64,000 bases of DNA from JAAFJT01 sp043772905 (GTDB taxonomy: Bacteria > Bacteroidota > Bacteroidia > Chitinophagales > Saprospiraceae). The translations under genes were made by a program, and so were the position numbers. Under the pieces are notes generated by a model, which saw nothing but the letters and a program-made list of their open reading frames with translations, was not told where the DNA came from and made no database searches. Positions 27,032 through 37,018 of this stretch are shown piece after piece; position 1 is the first letter of the stretch, and each line of letters starts with the position of its first letter. The stretch spans positions 10,112-74,111 of the forward strand of contig JAYVFS010000245.1 in assembly GCA_043772905.1 (NCBI GenBank), in the 5' to 3' direction.

Positions 27032-29122
27032 ATGATGACTTTCAACTTTAAAAGATTCAACAAAATTCCAGCTATTTTAGCTGCTTTCCTTTTATGGCAA
27101 GGTTGCCTAAAAACTGATTTAACTGGCTTTGACGGCATTGAACTATCTCCTACCGTCGCGATACCACTTGTAAGGGCGACTTTTGCCTTCCAAGACTTTA
27201 TCAAGTCAGACACACTGCTAAAAATTGACAATAGCGGTTCGATTCAAATGATTTATTCGCAAAATAATATTGCTTCTTACACAGTCGCAGATATCGTTTC
27301 TCAAGCCACAGGAACAGTGACGGCTAATGTAAGCAAAAATGTTGCGATGGGCGATTTATCAATTGAGGCTTTCAATTTATCTAATGCGACTACGCTAAAC
27401 ACATTCAGTTCCTCATTTTCTGAACCAGTCAAATCGCTATTTGCAAACGGCGGAACAACGCCAGCGCCGGGAATCCCTGCTTTTTCACAAGCCATAAGTA
27501 CCATCAATAACTTAAATGATGTGACCGAATTTCAAAATATTACCCTCGCCAGTGGACAGCTTGTGCTTGATGTCAAAAACAATTTTCCATTTGCTTTAAC
27601 AAATTTAATGGTTGAATTGCTTGACAGAGGCAATAGCAATACGCTTATAACAACCATCAATATTGGTAATTTAGCCAGTGGGGCGACTGTTAATACTTCT
27701 GCGAATTTATCGAACAAATCATTCACTAACAAATTGGCTTACCGTATCCCCTTGTTAAGTAGCCCTGGTATTGCCGGCAATACGGCTATTTCACCGTCAT
27801 CAACATTGTCTGTTATGACATCATCGTCTAATATGAAAATAAAAAATGGTAATGTAAAAATAACATCTCAAACTATACCATCAGAAAACATCATTGCGGC
27901 TGTCACAACAGGAAATGCAACTCAAAAATTAACAGAGATAACGGTCAAAAGTGCCACGGCTTATTATACTATTACAAAGAACATTTCTGCAAATTTCAAA
28001 GTAGATTTAGTTTTTCCAACAATCAAAGAAAATGGCGTTGCTGTTAAGAAAACAATAGATGTTACCAATAATTCTGTAACGGGTTCGATTGCTTTTAATA
28101 ATGCTATCATGGATTTGACAAGTATTGCCGCACAGCCTTACAATCAATTGCCCATTCAAGCCTCTGTTTCAGTTTTAGGGTCAACAGGATATGTAGCTAT
28201 CAATTCTACAGATGCAATTACGATAAATACAACTTTTGGCAACATAGTCATAGACGGAGCGAAGGGGCAATTTGGGACATTTAACATCGTGATTCCTAAA
28301 AAATCTTTAGATTTTGGCTATGACTTTTCATTTTTAAACAAAAATAGCCAAAAGTTATTTTTTGATAATCCTACTATGAAGTTGCGTTATGATAATTCAT
28401 TTGGGATTCCTATTTCTGCAAACTTGAATGTTTCTGCTGCGGGATTGCTTGGTAATGAAGTTTTAGGTGCACCTGCCATCAGCATATCTTATCCTAAAAT
28501 GGCACAAGTAGGACAAATGATTAAAGATTCATTTTCTATAACAAAAAGTAACTCGAAGATTGTACAGTTTTTATCAGTCCTACCTAATAAAATTGACTAC
28601 GACGGCAATGTATCTATAAACTCAAATAACAACAGTGAAGTCAACTTCTTTATGCCCAATAGCAGAATCAATATGGGTTTTGATTTCATACTGCCTTTTA
28701 AATTTTCGACTCAAAATTTAATACTCCGCGACACGATTAAAGCAGGCTTTATTGATGCCACCAAATCGACAGATTCATACGAATCAGCAGCGTTGTTAAT
28801 CGAACACAAAAATGGTTTTCCTTTAAAAACAAGCCTTGATTTAGTGGCTTTGACTGGCTCAACTGCTTCAACTATTGTCGAAAATTTTTCAATCCCTTCA
28901 GCAAGTGTTGCCGCAGATGGACGTGTTTCTCAACCTAACACAGGCAAACAAACTCTTTCACTCAACAATACACAACTAAAAACTTTGCTAAAAGCTGAAA
29001 AGATAATTGTGGTTGCTCGCATCCAAACGGCAGGAGATGGCAATACGCCCGTCGTGATGTTGCCAACTTATATTTTTGACGTAGGCATCGGTATGCAAGC
29101 AACGTTTAAAATTAAACAATAA
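27032..29122 (+). CDS. Large lipoprotein of unknown function
   Basis: A 696-residue protein with a lipoprotein signal (KIPAILAAFLLWQGC, lipid-attached Cys near residue 26). The rest is beta-rich with many Ser, Thr and Asn and alternating hydrophobic strands. I recognise no domain. It is followed after a short gap by a DUF5723 barrel-like protein on the same strand, suggesting the two work together at the outer membrane. It is the longest stretch in the window (26.2-29.5 kb) without a copy of the 10-mer. Confidence 0.7.
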   Translation: MMTFNFKRFNKIPAILAAFLLWQGCLKTDLTGFDGIELSPTVAIPLVRATFAFQDFIKSDTLLKIDNSGSIQMIYSQNNIASYTVADIVSQATGTVTANVSKNVAMGDLSIEAFNLSNATTLNTFSSSFSEPVKSLFANGGTTPAPGIPAFSQAISTINNLNDVTEFQNITLASGQLVLDVKNNFPFALTNLMVELLDRGNSNTLITTINIGNLASGATVNTSANLSNKSFTNKLAYRIPLLSSPGIAGNTAISPSSTLSVMTSSSNMKIKNGNVKITSQTIPSENIIAAVTTGNATQKLTEITVKSATAYYTITKNISANFKVDLVFPTIKENGVAVKKTIDVTNNSVTGSIAFNNAIMDLTSIAAQPYNQLPIQASVSVLGSTGYVAINSTDAITINTTFGNIVIDGAKGQFGTFNIVIPKKSLDFGYDFSFLNKNSQKLFFDNPTMKLRYDNSFGIPISANLNVSAAGLLGNEVLGAPAISISYPKMAQVGQMIKDSFSITKSNSKIVQFLSVLPNKIDYDGNVSINSNNNSEVNFFMPNSRINMGFDFILPFKFSTQNLILRDTIKAGFIDATKSTDSYESAALLIEHKNGFPLKTSLDLVALTGSTASTIVENFSIPSASVAADGRVSQPNTGKQTLSLNNTQLKTLLKAEKIIVVARIQTAGDGNTPVVMLPTYIFDVGIGMQATFKIKQ

Positions 29123-29293
29123 TAGAACAAAGTAATGATGAATGATAAATGATGAACGATAAATAGCACAAGATTTTGACTATCAATTAGTTGTAGCAAA
29201 TTAGTTTCCCGTTTATTTTCATTTATGTACTTATGTGTTCATTTACCAACTGTTAAAAAACTGTTTTACGAAACAATTAAAATATTTAAACTA

Positions 29294-30664
29294 ATGAAAA
29301 ATATTATAGCAATAATTTGTATTTTTTTTGTTACAGAAGCTGCTTTCTCACAAACAGGTGTGTTAGGATATGGCTCAAATGCCGCAATTCCTTCACAAAT
29401 GAGCAACCCAGCCTTAACGACAAATGCGCGTATCGTTGTTTCAGTACCTTTTATGTCCTCTGTTATGATTGAACAAAATAACTCTTTTAAACTTACAGAT
29501 TGGTTATCTACTGAGGGGGGTAAAACATATTTAAGTTTTAACAAATTTTTACCCTTAGCACAAGATAACAACAGTGTTAATACAAACTTTGGCGTAGATT
29601 TATTCAACGTTGGATTGAGGGTTAAGGATAAAAACTTCTTTTCAATAGGTGCGCAAACATTTTCAAGCAACTACGGCAGCTTTTCGAAAGATTTAATTAA
29701 GCTCGTTGCAGAAGGAAACGCGAATCATTCTACTATTACGCTCAATAAAGAGTCCGTTTATCACACTGTTTTTTCTGATATCTTCTTTGGTTATTCTCGT
29801 TCTTTGATGGATGATAAGCTTAAAATAGGTGCGAAACTAAAAATCATAAAAGGGCAGTCGCATTTCCAAACAGATAATCTGAATTTTACGCTGACAACTG
29901 ACCCTAATTCAAACCCCGCTTATGCTATTAATGTAACAGGAAGTATGCAAGCTCAAGCAGGTGGTATTGCTGGTATCTTTACAGATACACTGTTAAGTCC
30001 AAATTCTAGTGATTTGGTTAAAAAGAATTTTATGGGCATGGGCACTGGTACTGGATTTGATCTGGGCGCATCTTATCAAGTAACGCCGAAGCTAACATTG
30101 TCCGCCTCTGCTATAAATGTTGGCAATATAACTTGGAAAAAAGAATATGCAACCAAGTTAGCGATTACTGGTTCTGGTAAATTTAATTTTACTGGCATTA
30201 AAGTCAATATTAATGACGGTGAGGACAGTAATGCGGCAGATAGTATCCAACAAGTTGCCAAAGATGCCTTTAAGGTCAGCCAAACCAAAGGAGAATTTTC
30301 AAGTGCCTTACCCGCATTAATCTATTTTCAAGCAGGTTATAAATTTTCTGAAAAGCATCAAGTATCTGCTGTTTTTCGCACACAATCTATTAATAAAAAA
30401 TCAAATAATCTTCTTGGATTAAGTTATGCATTTACGCCCAATAAGTTGATACAATTATTAGGCGGCGTGACTTTATTGAACATGAAAAATCCTAGTTTGG
30501 GTGCTGGTATTGTATTTTCTCCTGGACCTTTTCAACTACATATTTTGGCTGATAATGTCAGTGGTCTATCTGGCATCGACAATACCAACAGAATGCAAAT
30601 ACAAATGGGCTTAAATGTCGTCATAAAAGATAAAAAGCCTTCGCTAACAAAACCAATAGATTAG
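29294..30664 (+). CDS. DUF5723-like outer-membrane barrel protein
   Basis: A 456-residue protein from the ATG at 29294, giving a clean signal peptide (MKNIIAIICIFFVTEAAFSQ); the ORF opens 23 codons earlier, but that extension is not signal-like. It continues QMSNPALTTNARIVVSVPFMS and has alternating strands to the end (LGLSYAFTPNKLIQLLGGV, then MQIQMGLNVVI), typical of the Bacteroidota DUF5723 family of predicted outer-membrane barrels. Function unknown. It probably partners the lipoprotein gene before it. One 10-mer copy reads TEG. Confidence 0.75.
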   Translation: MKNIIAIICIFFVTEAAFSQTGVLGYGSNAAIPSQMSNPALTTNARIVVSVPFMSSVMIEQNNSFKLTDWLSTEGGKTYLSFNKFLPLAQDNNSVNTNFGVDLFNVGLRVKDKNFFSIGAQTFSSNYGSFSKDLIKLVAEGNANHSTITLNKESVYHTVFSDIFFGYSRSLMDDKLKIGAKLKIIKGQSHFQTDNLNFTLTTDPNSNPAYAINVTGSMQAQAGGIAGIFTDTLLSPNSSDLVKKNFMGMGTGTGFDLGASYQVTPKLTLSASAINVGNITWKKEYATKLAITGSGKFNFTGIKVNINDGEDSNAADSIQQVAKDAFKVSQTKGEFSSALPALIYFQAGYKFSEKHQVSAVFRTQSINKKSNNLLGLSYAFTPNKLIQLLGGVTLLNMKNPSLGAGIVFSPGPFQLHILADNVSGLSGIDNTNRMQIQMGLNVVIKDKKPSLTKPID

Positions 30665-31325
30665 GTTTTAAGTGCACACTTCTAAAACAGAAACAGTGCA
30701 ATTTATAACATATTCTAAAACCATGAATCATCCCAAGTTTGTAACTCGTCAAGTTTGGGATGATTCATGGTTTCATTAAGTATTAACCTCACTAAATTGA
30801 CCTATATCCCCTCAAATCACAGCTACAATTAGGGTTTAGGGTTCATTTCCTTTCATTTATCACTCTCCGTAAGCACAAAACACAACAACTTGGCTACGTT
30901 ACTTAATAAATTAATCAGTACCAATATCCTTGTATTGAGTATATTATTGTTAGCTCAAAATCCCCCCCTCAGTATTCCTTCATAAAAAGTCTGTTTTCTA
31001 AGAATCATTACTGTTAACATTTGACTGTCAATCACTTACATCAATAACATCACATTCACAATATTTATTTTAATGAAGCAACCAAACATTTATGTAACAC
31101 ACCAATTGTCCGCATTGGCATTAGTTAATTTGGTTTGCAATTGTTGACTAATGACAAAAAAGCCTGTCACAGGTGTCCGCTTTGTCGGTTGTGCAACGTT
31201 ATAGATGATGGTAATTTCGCTTTATAAACCAATAAAAAATTGTTTTACTTTTTTTATACCAATATTATCATAGCTATTTAATTTTTTTCCAAAACCTACT
31301 TTACTCATTTTCAAACTTTAATATC
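30665..31325. other. 661-bp intergenic region
   Basis: It holds a strong terminator at 30718-30773 and a 10-mer copy with a seven-base C run at 30965-30974. Otherwise AT-rich with no supported ORF or full promoter consensus. Confidence 0.5.
30718..30773 (+). terminator. Long-stem terminator after the DUF5723 gene
   Basis: A perfect 19-bp stem, arms 30718-30736 and 30755-30773, with an 18-base loop; the stem ends in AAA/TTT and is followed by TCATT. Confidence 0.8.
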
Positions 31326-32114
31326 ATGACTTTACTTCAGAAAACCTTTAGTGATAAAGGTAAAATGATCAGATTAGTACTTGTTGGCTTATCTTTTATG
31401 ACTGCATCAGCCGTTCAGGCTCAATCTTCCAAACAAGTTTCAACGGAAGCGTCCACATACCCATTTAAGAAACATGAAATTGCCGTTGGTTTAAACGTCG
31501 GCGTTTCTAATGGGCTTGGTTTAGATGTTGCTTATCGTTTTGCAAAACATTGGGCAGGTCGTATGGCATTTAATTATGCCAAATATACCAAAGAAGGCTA
31601 CACCTACGACATTGTTTCAACGAATCCCGATGGCACAAAAAACCTTCAAAAGCTTTCCTTTGATGGTGGGATTAAACTAAGCAATCTCGCATTAAATGCA
31701 GAATTCACGCCCGGTTCTAAGGGCAGATTCAAGCTGATTGGTGGTCTTTCCTTTTTTCCAACCAATACCATTACTGCTGGCGGTGAATTGGCTTCAACCA
31801 TTAAATTCAATGATGTCGTTTTAAATCCAGAAGACTTGGGCAATGGTTTTGTAACTATTGGTTTCAAGCAAAAAGTTGCCCCTTTCCTCGGTATGGGTTT
31901 CGGGCGCACTTTTCCACGCAAGCGTATCAATGTCAGTTTCGATATGGGTGCGTACTATAAAGGTGACTACACAGTGGATATCAAGGTCAATCCAGGTGCT
32001 ATTTTAAAAGAAAATGAAGAAAACGGAGCCATCTTAGCCCGCAACTTCAATGAAAATTGGTATCAAAAAGTTTGGCCCGTTATGAATCTTCGTTTGGCAT
32101 ATCGAATTCAATAA
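31326..32114 (+). CDS. Outer-membrane beta-barrel protein
   Basis: A 262-residue protein with a signal peptide (IRLVLVGLSFMTASAVQAQ). The ATG at 31365 (MIRLVL) is an alternative start giving a shorter n-region. The mature part alternates polar and hydrophobic residues (GLNVGVSNGLGLDVAYRFA and WAGRMAFNYAKYT) and ends in MNLRLAYRIQ, like a small barrel. Function unknown. The following lipoprotein gene starts 84 bases later, probably in the same transcript; a 10-mer copy sits in that gap at 32141-32150. Confidence 0.75.
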   Translation: MTLLQKTFSDKGKMIRLVLVGLSFMTASAVQAQSSKQVSTEASTYPFKKHEIAVGLNVGVSNGLGLDVAYRFAKHWAGRMAFNYAKYTKEGYTYDIVSTNPDGTKNLQKLSFDGGIKLSNLALNAEFTPGSKGRFKLIGGLSFFPTNTITAGGELASTIKFNDVVLNPEDLGNGFVTIGFKQKVAPFLGMGFGRTFPRKRINVSFDMGAYYKGDYTVDIKVNPGAILKENEENGAILARNFNENWYQKVWPVMNLRLAYRIQ

Positions 32115-32198
32115 TAACAATCATAAATCATATTTGGAGCCCCCTCAGTAATTATCTAAACAATCCATTTTTAAAATTAAAATTAAATCCTTTACAGA

Positions 32199-33986
32199 AT
32201 GAAAAATATTTTCACAAAACTTGCAGCAGGCGTTGTTGCTATTTGTTTAACAACAATCTTTATTGTCTCCTGCTCAGTTGAAGATTTGACGAAAGATTTG
32301 ACACTTTATACCGGTAATTCTTTTTTAGTAAACCCAATTTCCATTCAAGTTGCAGATGCGGCTAAAAGTGAATCTGCTCCTGACCAGTTAACCGTCACCA
32401 TCGAAGGACGTGATAAAGACAAATTATTCACCATGTTCGGTGAGAAAAAAATTCGCGCCATCAGTGGCATCATATCTTTAGCAGTTAAGGCAGCAGATGC
32501 GCCTACTTCTGCTAAATCGCTTGAATTTACGGTCGTTCTCAGCGCACCTAATTTTACAACAGTCAGAAAAAGCTATGTATTGACTGAAAGTGCCGAATTA
32601 AAAGCGGATAAAGTTTCTATGGTCAATCCTACAGCACCACCTCCAGGTGTCTCTGCTCAATCGAGTTCCTTTACAAGCTCTGCGGCAACGGGTACACCAA
32701 AAGACGAAGCATTTACTTCTCCATTGACAAATGGCAAAACAGAGCAAGTGAATGCTATGCTCAAAGCAGGTACTAAACCCTTAGCTGCTGACGGTAGCAT
32801 CCTTTCGGGTTCAGTTCAAACTCAACTTATTCACTTTGATACACGTTCTGAAGCTTCTTTAAGCAGCTTAACCGATGGCTTTTCGGGTTTGACATTGAAA
32901 GAAGGTTCAACGACCAATCAAGTCAATATCGTTCCAGCAGGGTATTATTCACTGTCAATGACGGCAGGTTCATCTAAAGTATCAAAGTTCTCTGAACCAA
33001 TGGATGTAACGATGGACATTGACCCAGAATATTTCGATGCTACGCTCAACCGTAAAGTTCAAGCGGGTGATGTTTTAGATGTTATCAGTCGTGACGAAGC
33101 AGAAACGGCTTGGACAAGTGAAACACAAGCAACAGTCGTATCTGTCAACGGAAAATTAAAAGCAACTTTCAAACAACCACATTTATCAATATGGGTAGTT
33201 GGTAGGACGACAAGAAGTATATGTAAGCAATCGCTCAAAGTAAGTACAGATTTGCCCACAGCTTCAAAAGATGCAAATTGCTCTGTACCTCGTGAAACTT
33301 ATAACTACCAATTAGTGAATGCTCAAAATCCGAATATTGTTTATAAAAAAGGAACGACAACTTTAGGCAATGGCGAAGTTTTGGAAAATGAAGTTTTTGC
33401 GGATACAAAAATGTCAACAAAACTTATCATTACAAGCCAAACTGGTTCGCCAGTTTATACATCTCCAAGCCAAAACCTTTGCCAAAATGCGACTTATGAT
33501 TTGAAATCTAAACTTCCTTCTAATAAAAGCGTTGTTGTCAAAGTCAGCGTAAGTGCAGTTTGCGGCGGTGCAATCAACACAGTATTTACACCTTCAAACG
33601 TCATGTTATGGTACAGAGATATGGCAAGCCCCTCTAACGCACCTAACGGTGGCTGGTCACCACTCATCACAATCGTTGACGGCAAAGGTTGTGCAAAAGG
33701 TCTTGTTGTTGGTAGAACTTATGACTTTGGTTTAGCTGTTCCAATCTCTTCAACTCAGTCAGAAATGCAAACATTTTCAAAGGACTTGAAACAACCAAAA
33801 GGCTTGACGATTCCTGAAAAAGATCTAAAAATTGATGTCGTCAGTGGCGTTTACAATGTCAATACTTCTTTTTTAATACAAAAAGAAGCAGACGGTTCTT
33901 ACAACCTCAACTACAATAGATATCCTTTACCAGACAATATCTGTGTTGAATTGGACAAAAAATTCAGTGTATTTGTGAAAAAGTAA
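32199..33986 (+). CDS. Lipoprotein of unknown function
   Basis: A 595-residue protein with a lipoprotein signal (LAAGVVAICLTTIFIVSC, Cys near 26). A domain at about 27-130 (LYTGNSFLVNPISIQVADA, then LEFTVVLSAPNFTTVRKSY) resembles a beta-sandwich, followed by a low-complexity Ser/Thr linker, then further beta-rich segments ending at Lys-Lys. I do not recognise the family. It lies directly after a barrel protein gene and is followed by its own terminator. Confidence 0.7.
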   Translation: MKNIFTKLAAGVVAICLTTIFIVSCSVEDLTKDLTLYTGNSFLVNPISIQVADAAKSESAPDQLTVTIEGRDKDKLFTMFGEKKIRAISGIISLAVKAADAPTSAKSLEFTVVLSAPNFTTVRKSYVLTESAELKADKVSMVNPTAPPPGVSAQSSSFTSSAATGTPKDEAFTSPLTNGKTEQVNAMLKAGTKPLAADGSILSGSVQTQLIHFDTRSEASLSSLTDGFSGLTLKEGSTTNQVNIVPAGYYSLSMTAGSSKVSKFSEPMDVTMDIDPEYFDATLNRKVQAGDVLDVISRDEAETAWTSETQATVVSVNGKLKATFKQPHLSIWVVGRTTRSICKQSLKVSTDLPTASKDANCSVPRETYNYQLVNAQNPNIVYKKGTTTLGNGEVLENEVFADTKMSTKLIITSQTGSPVYTSPSQNLCQNATYDLKSKLPSNKSVVVKVSVSAVCGGAINTVFTPSNVMLWYRDMASPSNAPNGGWSPLITIVDGKGCAKGLVVGRTYDFGLAVPISSTQSEMQTFSKDLKQPKGLTIPEKDLKIDVVSGVYNVNTSFLIQKEADGSYNLNYNRYPLPDNICVELDKKFSVFVKK

Positions 33987-34316
33987 CATCAGGTATATAT
34001 CAAAGTTCGATATTAGAGAAGACAAAGGCTATCACACAGTGGTGTGGTAGCCTTTATCGTTTTTTAATATCATACCCCTCAGTAATGGACCAATTCTATT
34101 GCCTACCAAGGCATATTATATCGCAAAAGGAAGTTCAAGTTACACAACAATTTGTATAAATGAATAAATAGTCAATAAAATTCTATAAAAATCTAAATTT
34201 TTAAAATTTTATGGACAAAAATTTGGAAAATACAAAACTAAAAGCTAACTTTACATTAAATATTTTCAGAATATTAGAGGTTCAAACAAAATTTTTCTAA
34301 CCAAAATTCACCGCCA
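33987..34316. other. Intergenic region upstream of the small HTH-like gene
   Basis: It contains the terminator at 34024-34066 and the 10-mer at 34075-34084 just beyond it. The remainder is AT-rich; TAACTTTA near 34245 is one base from a -7 box. Confidence 0.45.
34024..34066 (+). terminator. Terminator followed by a 10-mer copy
   Basis: A 14-bp stem with one G-T pair (34024-34037 with 34042-34055) and a T6 run. The 10-mer begins 9 bases after the T run. Confidence 0.8.
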
Positions 34317-34565
34317 ATGAATATTACATTTGAAGAGTTGCGCAGGCTGAAGCATAGCCTTCCTACGGGTAGCGTCAGCCGCATTGCAAACGAACTTAAC
34401 AAAGACGAACATGATGTTCGCAATTTCTTCGGAGCTATAAAATTTAAAGGAAGCACCGATGATTGGCATTACGAATCAGGACCCGATGGAGGTATCATCA
34501 ATGTTCACGATTCAACTATTATTGATGCAGCTAAACGCATATTACAAGAATCACATCGCAGTTAA
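34317..34565 (+). CDS. Small helix-turn-helix-like protein
   Basis: An 82-residue protein, MNITFEELRRLKHSLPTGSV..., with a likely helix-turn-helix at residues 18-42 (SVSRIANELNKDEHDVRNFFG). The remainder (DWHYESGPDGGIINVHD) is a short strand-rich tail. Small proteins of this kind occur in Bacteroidota and are probably DNA-binding, but no target can be read. It is monocistronic and ends at a strong bidirectional terminator shared with the OmpA gene. Confidence 0.7.
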   Translation: MNITFEELRRLKHSLPTGSVSRIANELNKDEHDVRNFFGAIKFKGSTDDWHYESGPDGGIINVHDSTIIDAAKRILQESHRS

Positions 34566-34588
34566 CTCTTACTATATTGCGATACAAA

Positions 34589-34635
34589 CAAAAGAAACGG
34601 GAATCTATCTTTACTATAGGTTCCCGTTTCTTTTG
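34589..34635. terminator. Bidirectional terminator
   Basis: A perfect 15-bp stem (34589-34603 with 34621-34635), A-rich on one side and T-rich on the other, between convergent genes. Confidence 0.85.
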
Positions 34636-34642
34636 TCATCAA

Positions 34643-36526
34643 TCAATCTTTTATCTCAAACTCAACACGCCGATTAAGCTGTCGCGCTTCTTCTGTATCA
34701 TTGTCAGCCGCAGGTTGCGTCTGTCCAAAACCCTTGTAACTCATTTGTTTAGACGGCACGCCTTTCTTTTGTAAATACAAATAACACATTTTAGCTCGAT
34801 TTACGGATAGAGTTTGATTACTCGATGCCTTACCTGTTATATCCGTATGTCCCATGATACGGAGTCTGTACAATGGATTTTCAAGCATTATGTAAGCAAT
34901 TTCATCTAAAATAGCTAAGCCTTCAGGTTCGTAGCTTGCTTTACTTGTTTCAAAATAAATAGGTTTTATCGTATAATGATTTCGAACTATGTTGAAAGCA
35001 TTCCCCTGTGTATCCACAACCGAAGCATTTTCAAGATAATTTTTTATGGGTTCTGCTGGTGTAACGGAAACCGGTTTCTCTGGTGTCAAAACCGATGTTT
35101 CAGATAAAGGCTTTGTCGTTTCTATTGGTTTTTTTAATGGTTTTTCTGAAATATACTGAGGGGTATCCTGTGGCAGTTCGACAACCTGAATCAGCTTATC
35201 TGTCTTTGAAATCGTCGTATCAATAACCATTACAGGCAATTCTGTTGGTTTCGCAGTTGGTTTTTCTGGAATATACTGAGGGGGGGTATTTTCAGCAACA
35301 ACTGGCTTTTCAAAGTTGTTATTTAAAGTTAAACTATCCTTTTGTCCTGTCGATTGAGTGATGTCAACGGGCTTTAAATTCGGTTCAATAATAATCTTAA
35401 CCGTATCTAAAGACGTTAATGGCTTGTTTTTAGTGGAATCCTTAGCAGAACTTATCATTTTTTGTTCAGTTGGACAACCTCTATATCGCCCACTGCCTAC
35501 TTCGTTAGGGCAAACATCATATTTATCAATAATACCATCACCGTCTGTATCTGGACAGCCTTCATATAATGCCAAACCCGATGTGTTAGGGCAAGCGTCT
35601 TTATCATCTGTTATGCCATCACTATCTCTATCAGGGCAACCTTGCAATTTTTCATCGCCTTTTAAGAAGGGACAAAGGTCGTATTTGTCAGGAATCCCAT
35701 CTTTATCAGAATCTTTGGTAGAGCCCAAAGTCTTAGACAATCCTATACTGCTTACAAAATACCAATCATTGACATCAGGGTTTCCAGCAACACTCACGCC
35801 ATCAATTTCATCTGAAAAGGTAGGGCGAAAGCCACCTTCCAACGTCAAAAGAGTCTGTTGGTTGGCAAAAGGAATCCTTAAGCCGCCGCCAAAAGTAACA
35901 ACAGCATGTGCTTGGGCACGAGAAGCGGACTTGTCTGCATTGATGCGAAAACTCGCAGTTGTAGGGTTTGGCAATAATTTATCATTAAAATTTGTCTTTG
36001 CATTCACAACGGCTAAACCACCACCCAAATATACAAAAGGTGATATGCGTCGCGCACGCATTCTAAACGTCTGTTGGTTCACTTCATCCAGAACAGATGA
36101 ACCCTCCGACAAGGACGAAACTTTGCGCGTCATCCCTAAAAAATGAAATTCACCACGAACAGCTAATTCAGTCAAAGGCGATTTGAACTGAAAATTGCGC
36201 GCCACACGCCAAGGAGTAGCCGTTGAATGGCTATCACTACCCCGCAAAACGCCTTGTGCCAAACTGATATTCATGCCAAAATAATTGCCAAATGAACGCC
36301 GAACAAAGAGCCCAACGATAGGTCGGCTTTCGGAAAAAGCAAATTCAAGGTCACCGTCATAAGCTGTTAAACCTAAGATTAGCCCACCTTCCCATTTTGG
36401 CGTATGCGTAATTTTATGTAGAGCGATGGTATCAACTTTCTTCTTTTCGTTCTGTGATTCTTGTGCTGAAATATAAGAAGAAAACAATACGAGGAAAAGT
36501 AAGAGGTATTTAGATTCGGTTATCAT
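34643..36526 (-). CDS. OmpA-family outer-membrane protein with TSP3 repeats
   Basis: A 627-residue protein with a signal peptide (YLLLFLVLFSSYISAQ). An N-terminal barrel (about 45-265) is followed by three thrombospondin type 3 calcium repeats (DSDKDGIPDKYDLCP, DSDGITDDKDACP, DGDGIIDKYDVCP) and a Pro/Lys/Thr-rich linker (about 350-510). The C-terminal OmpA domain binds peptidoglycan (PIYFETSKASYEPEG, then RIMGHTDITG, then QLNRRVEFEI). It should tether the outer membrane to the wall. The linker contains two copies of the dispersed 10-mer, both read as PQY inside the related strings PPQYIPEKP and TPQYISEKP, so the DNA motif has become part of a protein repeat. Confidence 0.9.
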   Translation of the reverse strand: MITESKYLLLFLVLFSSYISAQESQNEKKKVDTIALHKITHTPKWEGGLILGLTAYDGDLEFAFSESRPIVGLFVRRSFGNYFGMNISLAQGVLRGSDSHSTATPWRVARNFQFKSPLTELAVRGEFHFLGMTRKVSSLSEGSSVLDEVNQQTFRMRARRISPFVYLGGGLAVVNAKTNFNDKLLPNPTTASFRINADKSASRAQAHAVVTFGGGLRIPFANQQTLLTLEGGFRPTFSDEIDGVSVAGNPDVNDWYFVSSIGLSKTLGSTKDSDKDGIPDKYDLCPFLKGDEKLQGCPDRDSDGITDDKDACPNTSGLALYEGCPDTDGDGIIDKYDVCPNEVGSGRYRGCPTEQKMISSAKDSTKNKPLTSLDTVKIIIEPNLKPVDITQSTGQKDSLTLNNNFEKPVVAENTPPQYIPEKPTAKPTELPVMVIDTTISKTDKLIQVVELPQDTPQYISEKPLKKPIETTKPLSETSVLTPEKPVSVTPAEPIKNYLENASVVDTQGNAFNIVRNHYTIKPIYFETSKASYEPEGLAILDEIAYIMLENPLYRLRIMGHTDITGKASSNQTLSVNRAKMCYLYLQKKGVPSKQMSYKGFGQTQPAADNDTEEARQLNRRVEFEIKD

Positions 36527-36589
36527 AGTTCGTTCATTTTTTCTAAAAAATTAGCTTTGCCAATTATCACATTAAATATATTCATAAAA

Positions 36590-36597
36590 CAAAAATA
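36590..36597 (-). promoter_or_regulatory. Putative -7 box for the OmpA gene
   Basis: The minus strand reads TATTTTTG, 64 bases before the ATG at 36526. No matching -33 found. Confidence 0.35.
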
Positions 36598-36923
36598 CAA
36601 ATAGAATATAAAATGATTTAATGTAAACAAAGGTATAATATTATCAACTTTTTTGGCGTATTAAAGAAAAAATTTATTGAATTTTTATTGTTGAATAATA
36701 AAATACCATATTTAAATTACTAAAAATCAAACAGTTTAAATCCAAGTCGACCAAACATTGAAAGTTTCATTAAAATGATACCCCTCAGTATTTTGATTAT
36801 TTTAACCCGCTTTAAGTGAGCAAGTTCATCAAAACCTTAATTTTTTTTAAGCATCGAAACTGCCTTTCAGCGAAAAGACCTTGAATAAAAAAGGTTTATT
36901 TTATGGAAAGCACTTTTCGTTTT

Positions 36924-36931
36924 TAACTTTG
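36924..36931 (+). promoter_or_regulatory. Putative -7 box for the M1 peptidase gene
   Basis: TAACTTTG matches TAnnTTTG, 87 bases before the ATG at 37019. The -33 region has ATGG rather than TTG. Confidence 0.4.
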
Positions 36932-37018
36932 TCTCTATAAATCAATCATCATTGAGTAGTCAGCTATTAAAGGCTAACTACTCCTTATTTTAAATTAAAC
37001 ATTCATCAATCGTTTTTT

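Larger units (their letters stand above)
36527..37018. other. Divergent intergenic region with two -7 boxes and a 10-mer
   Basis: It has a minus-strand -7 box at 36590-36597, a plus-strand -7 box at 36924-36931 and the 10-mer at 36781-36790. No ORF. Confidence 0.5.

Noticed and set aside
35358..36146. 262-residue plus-strand ORF opposite the OmpA gene
   Set aside because: It is a mirror of the biased codon use and TSP3 repeats of the real minus-strand gene.
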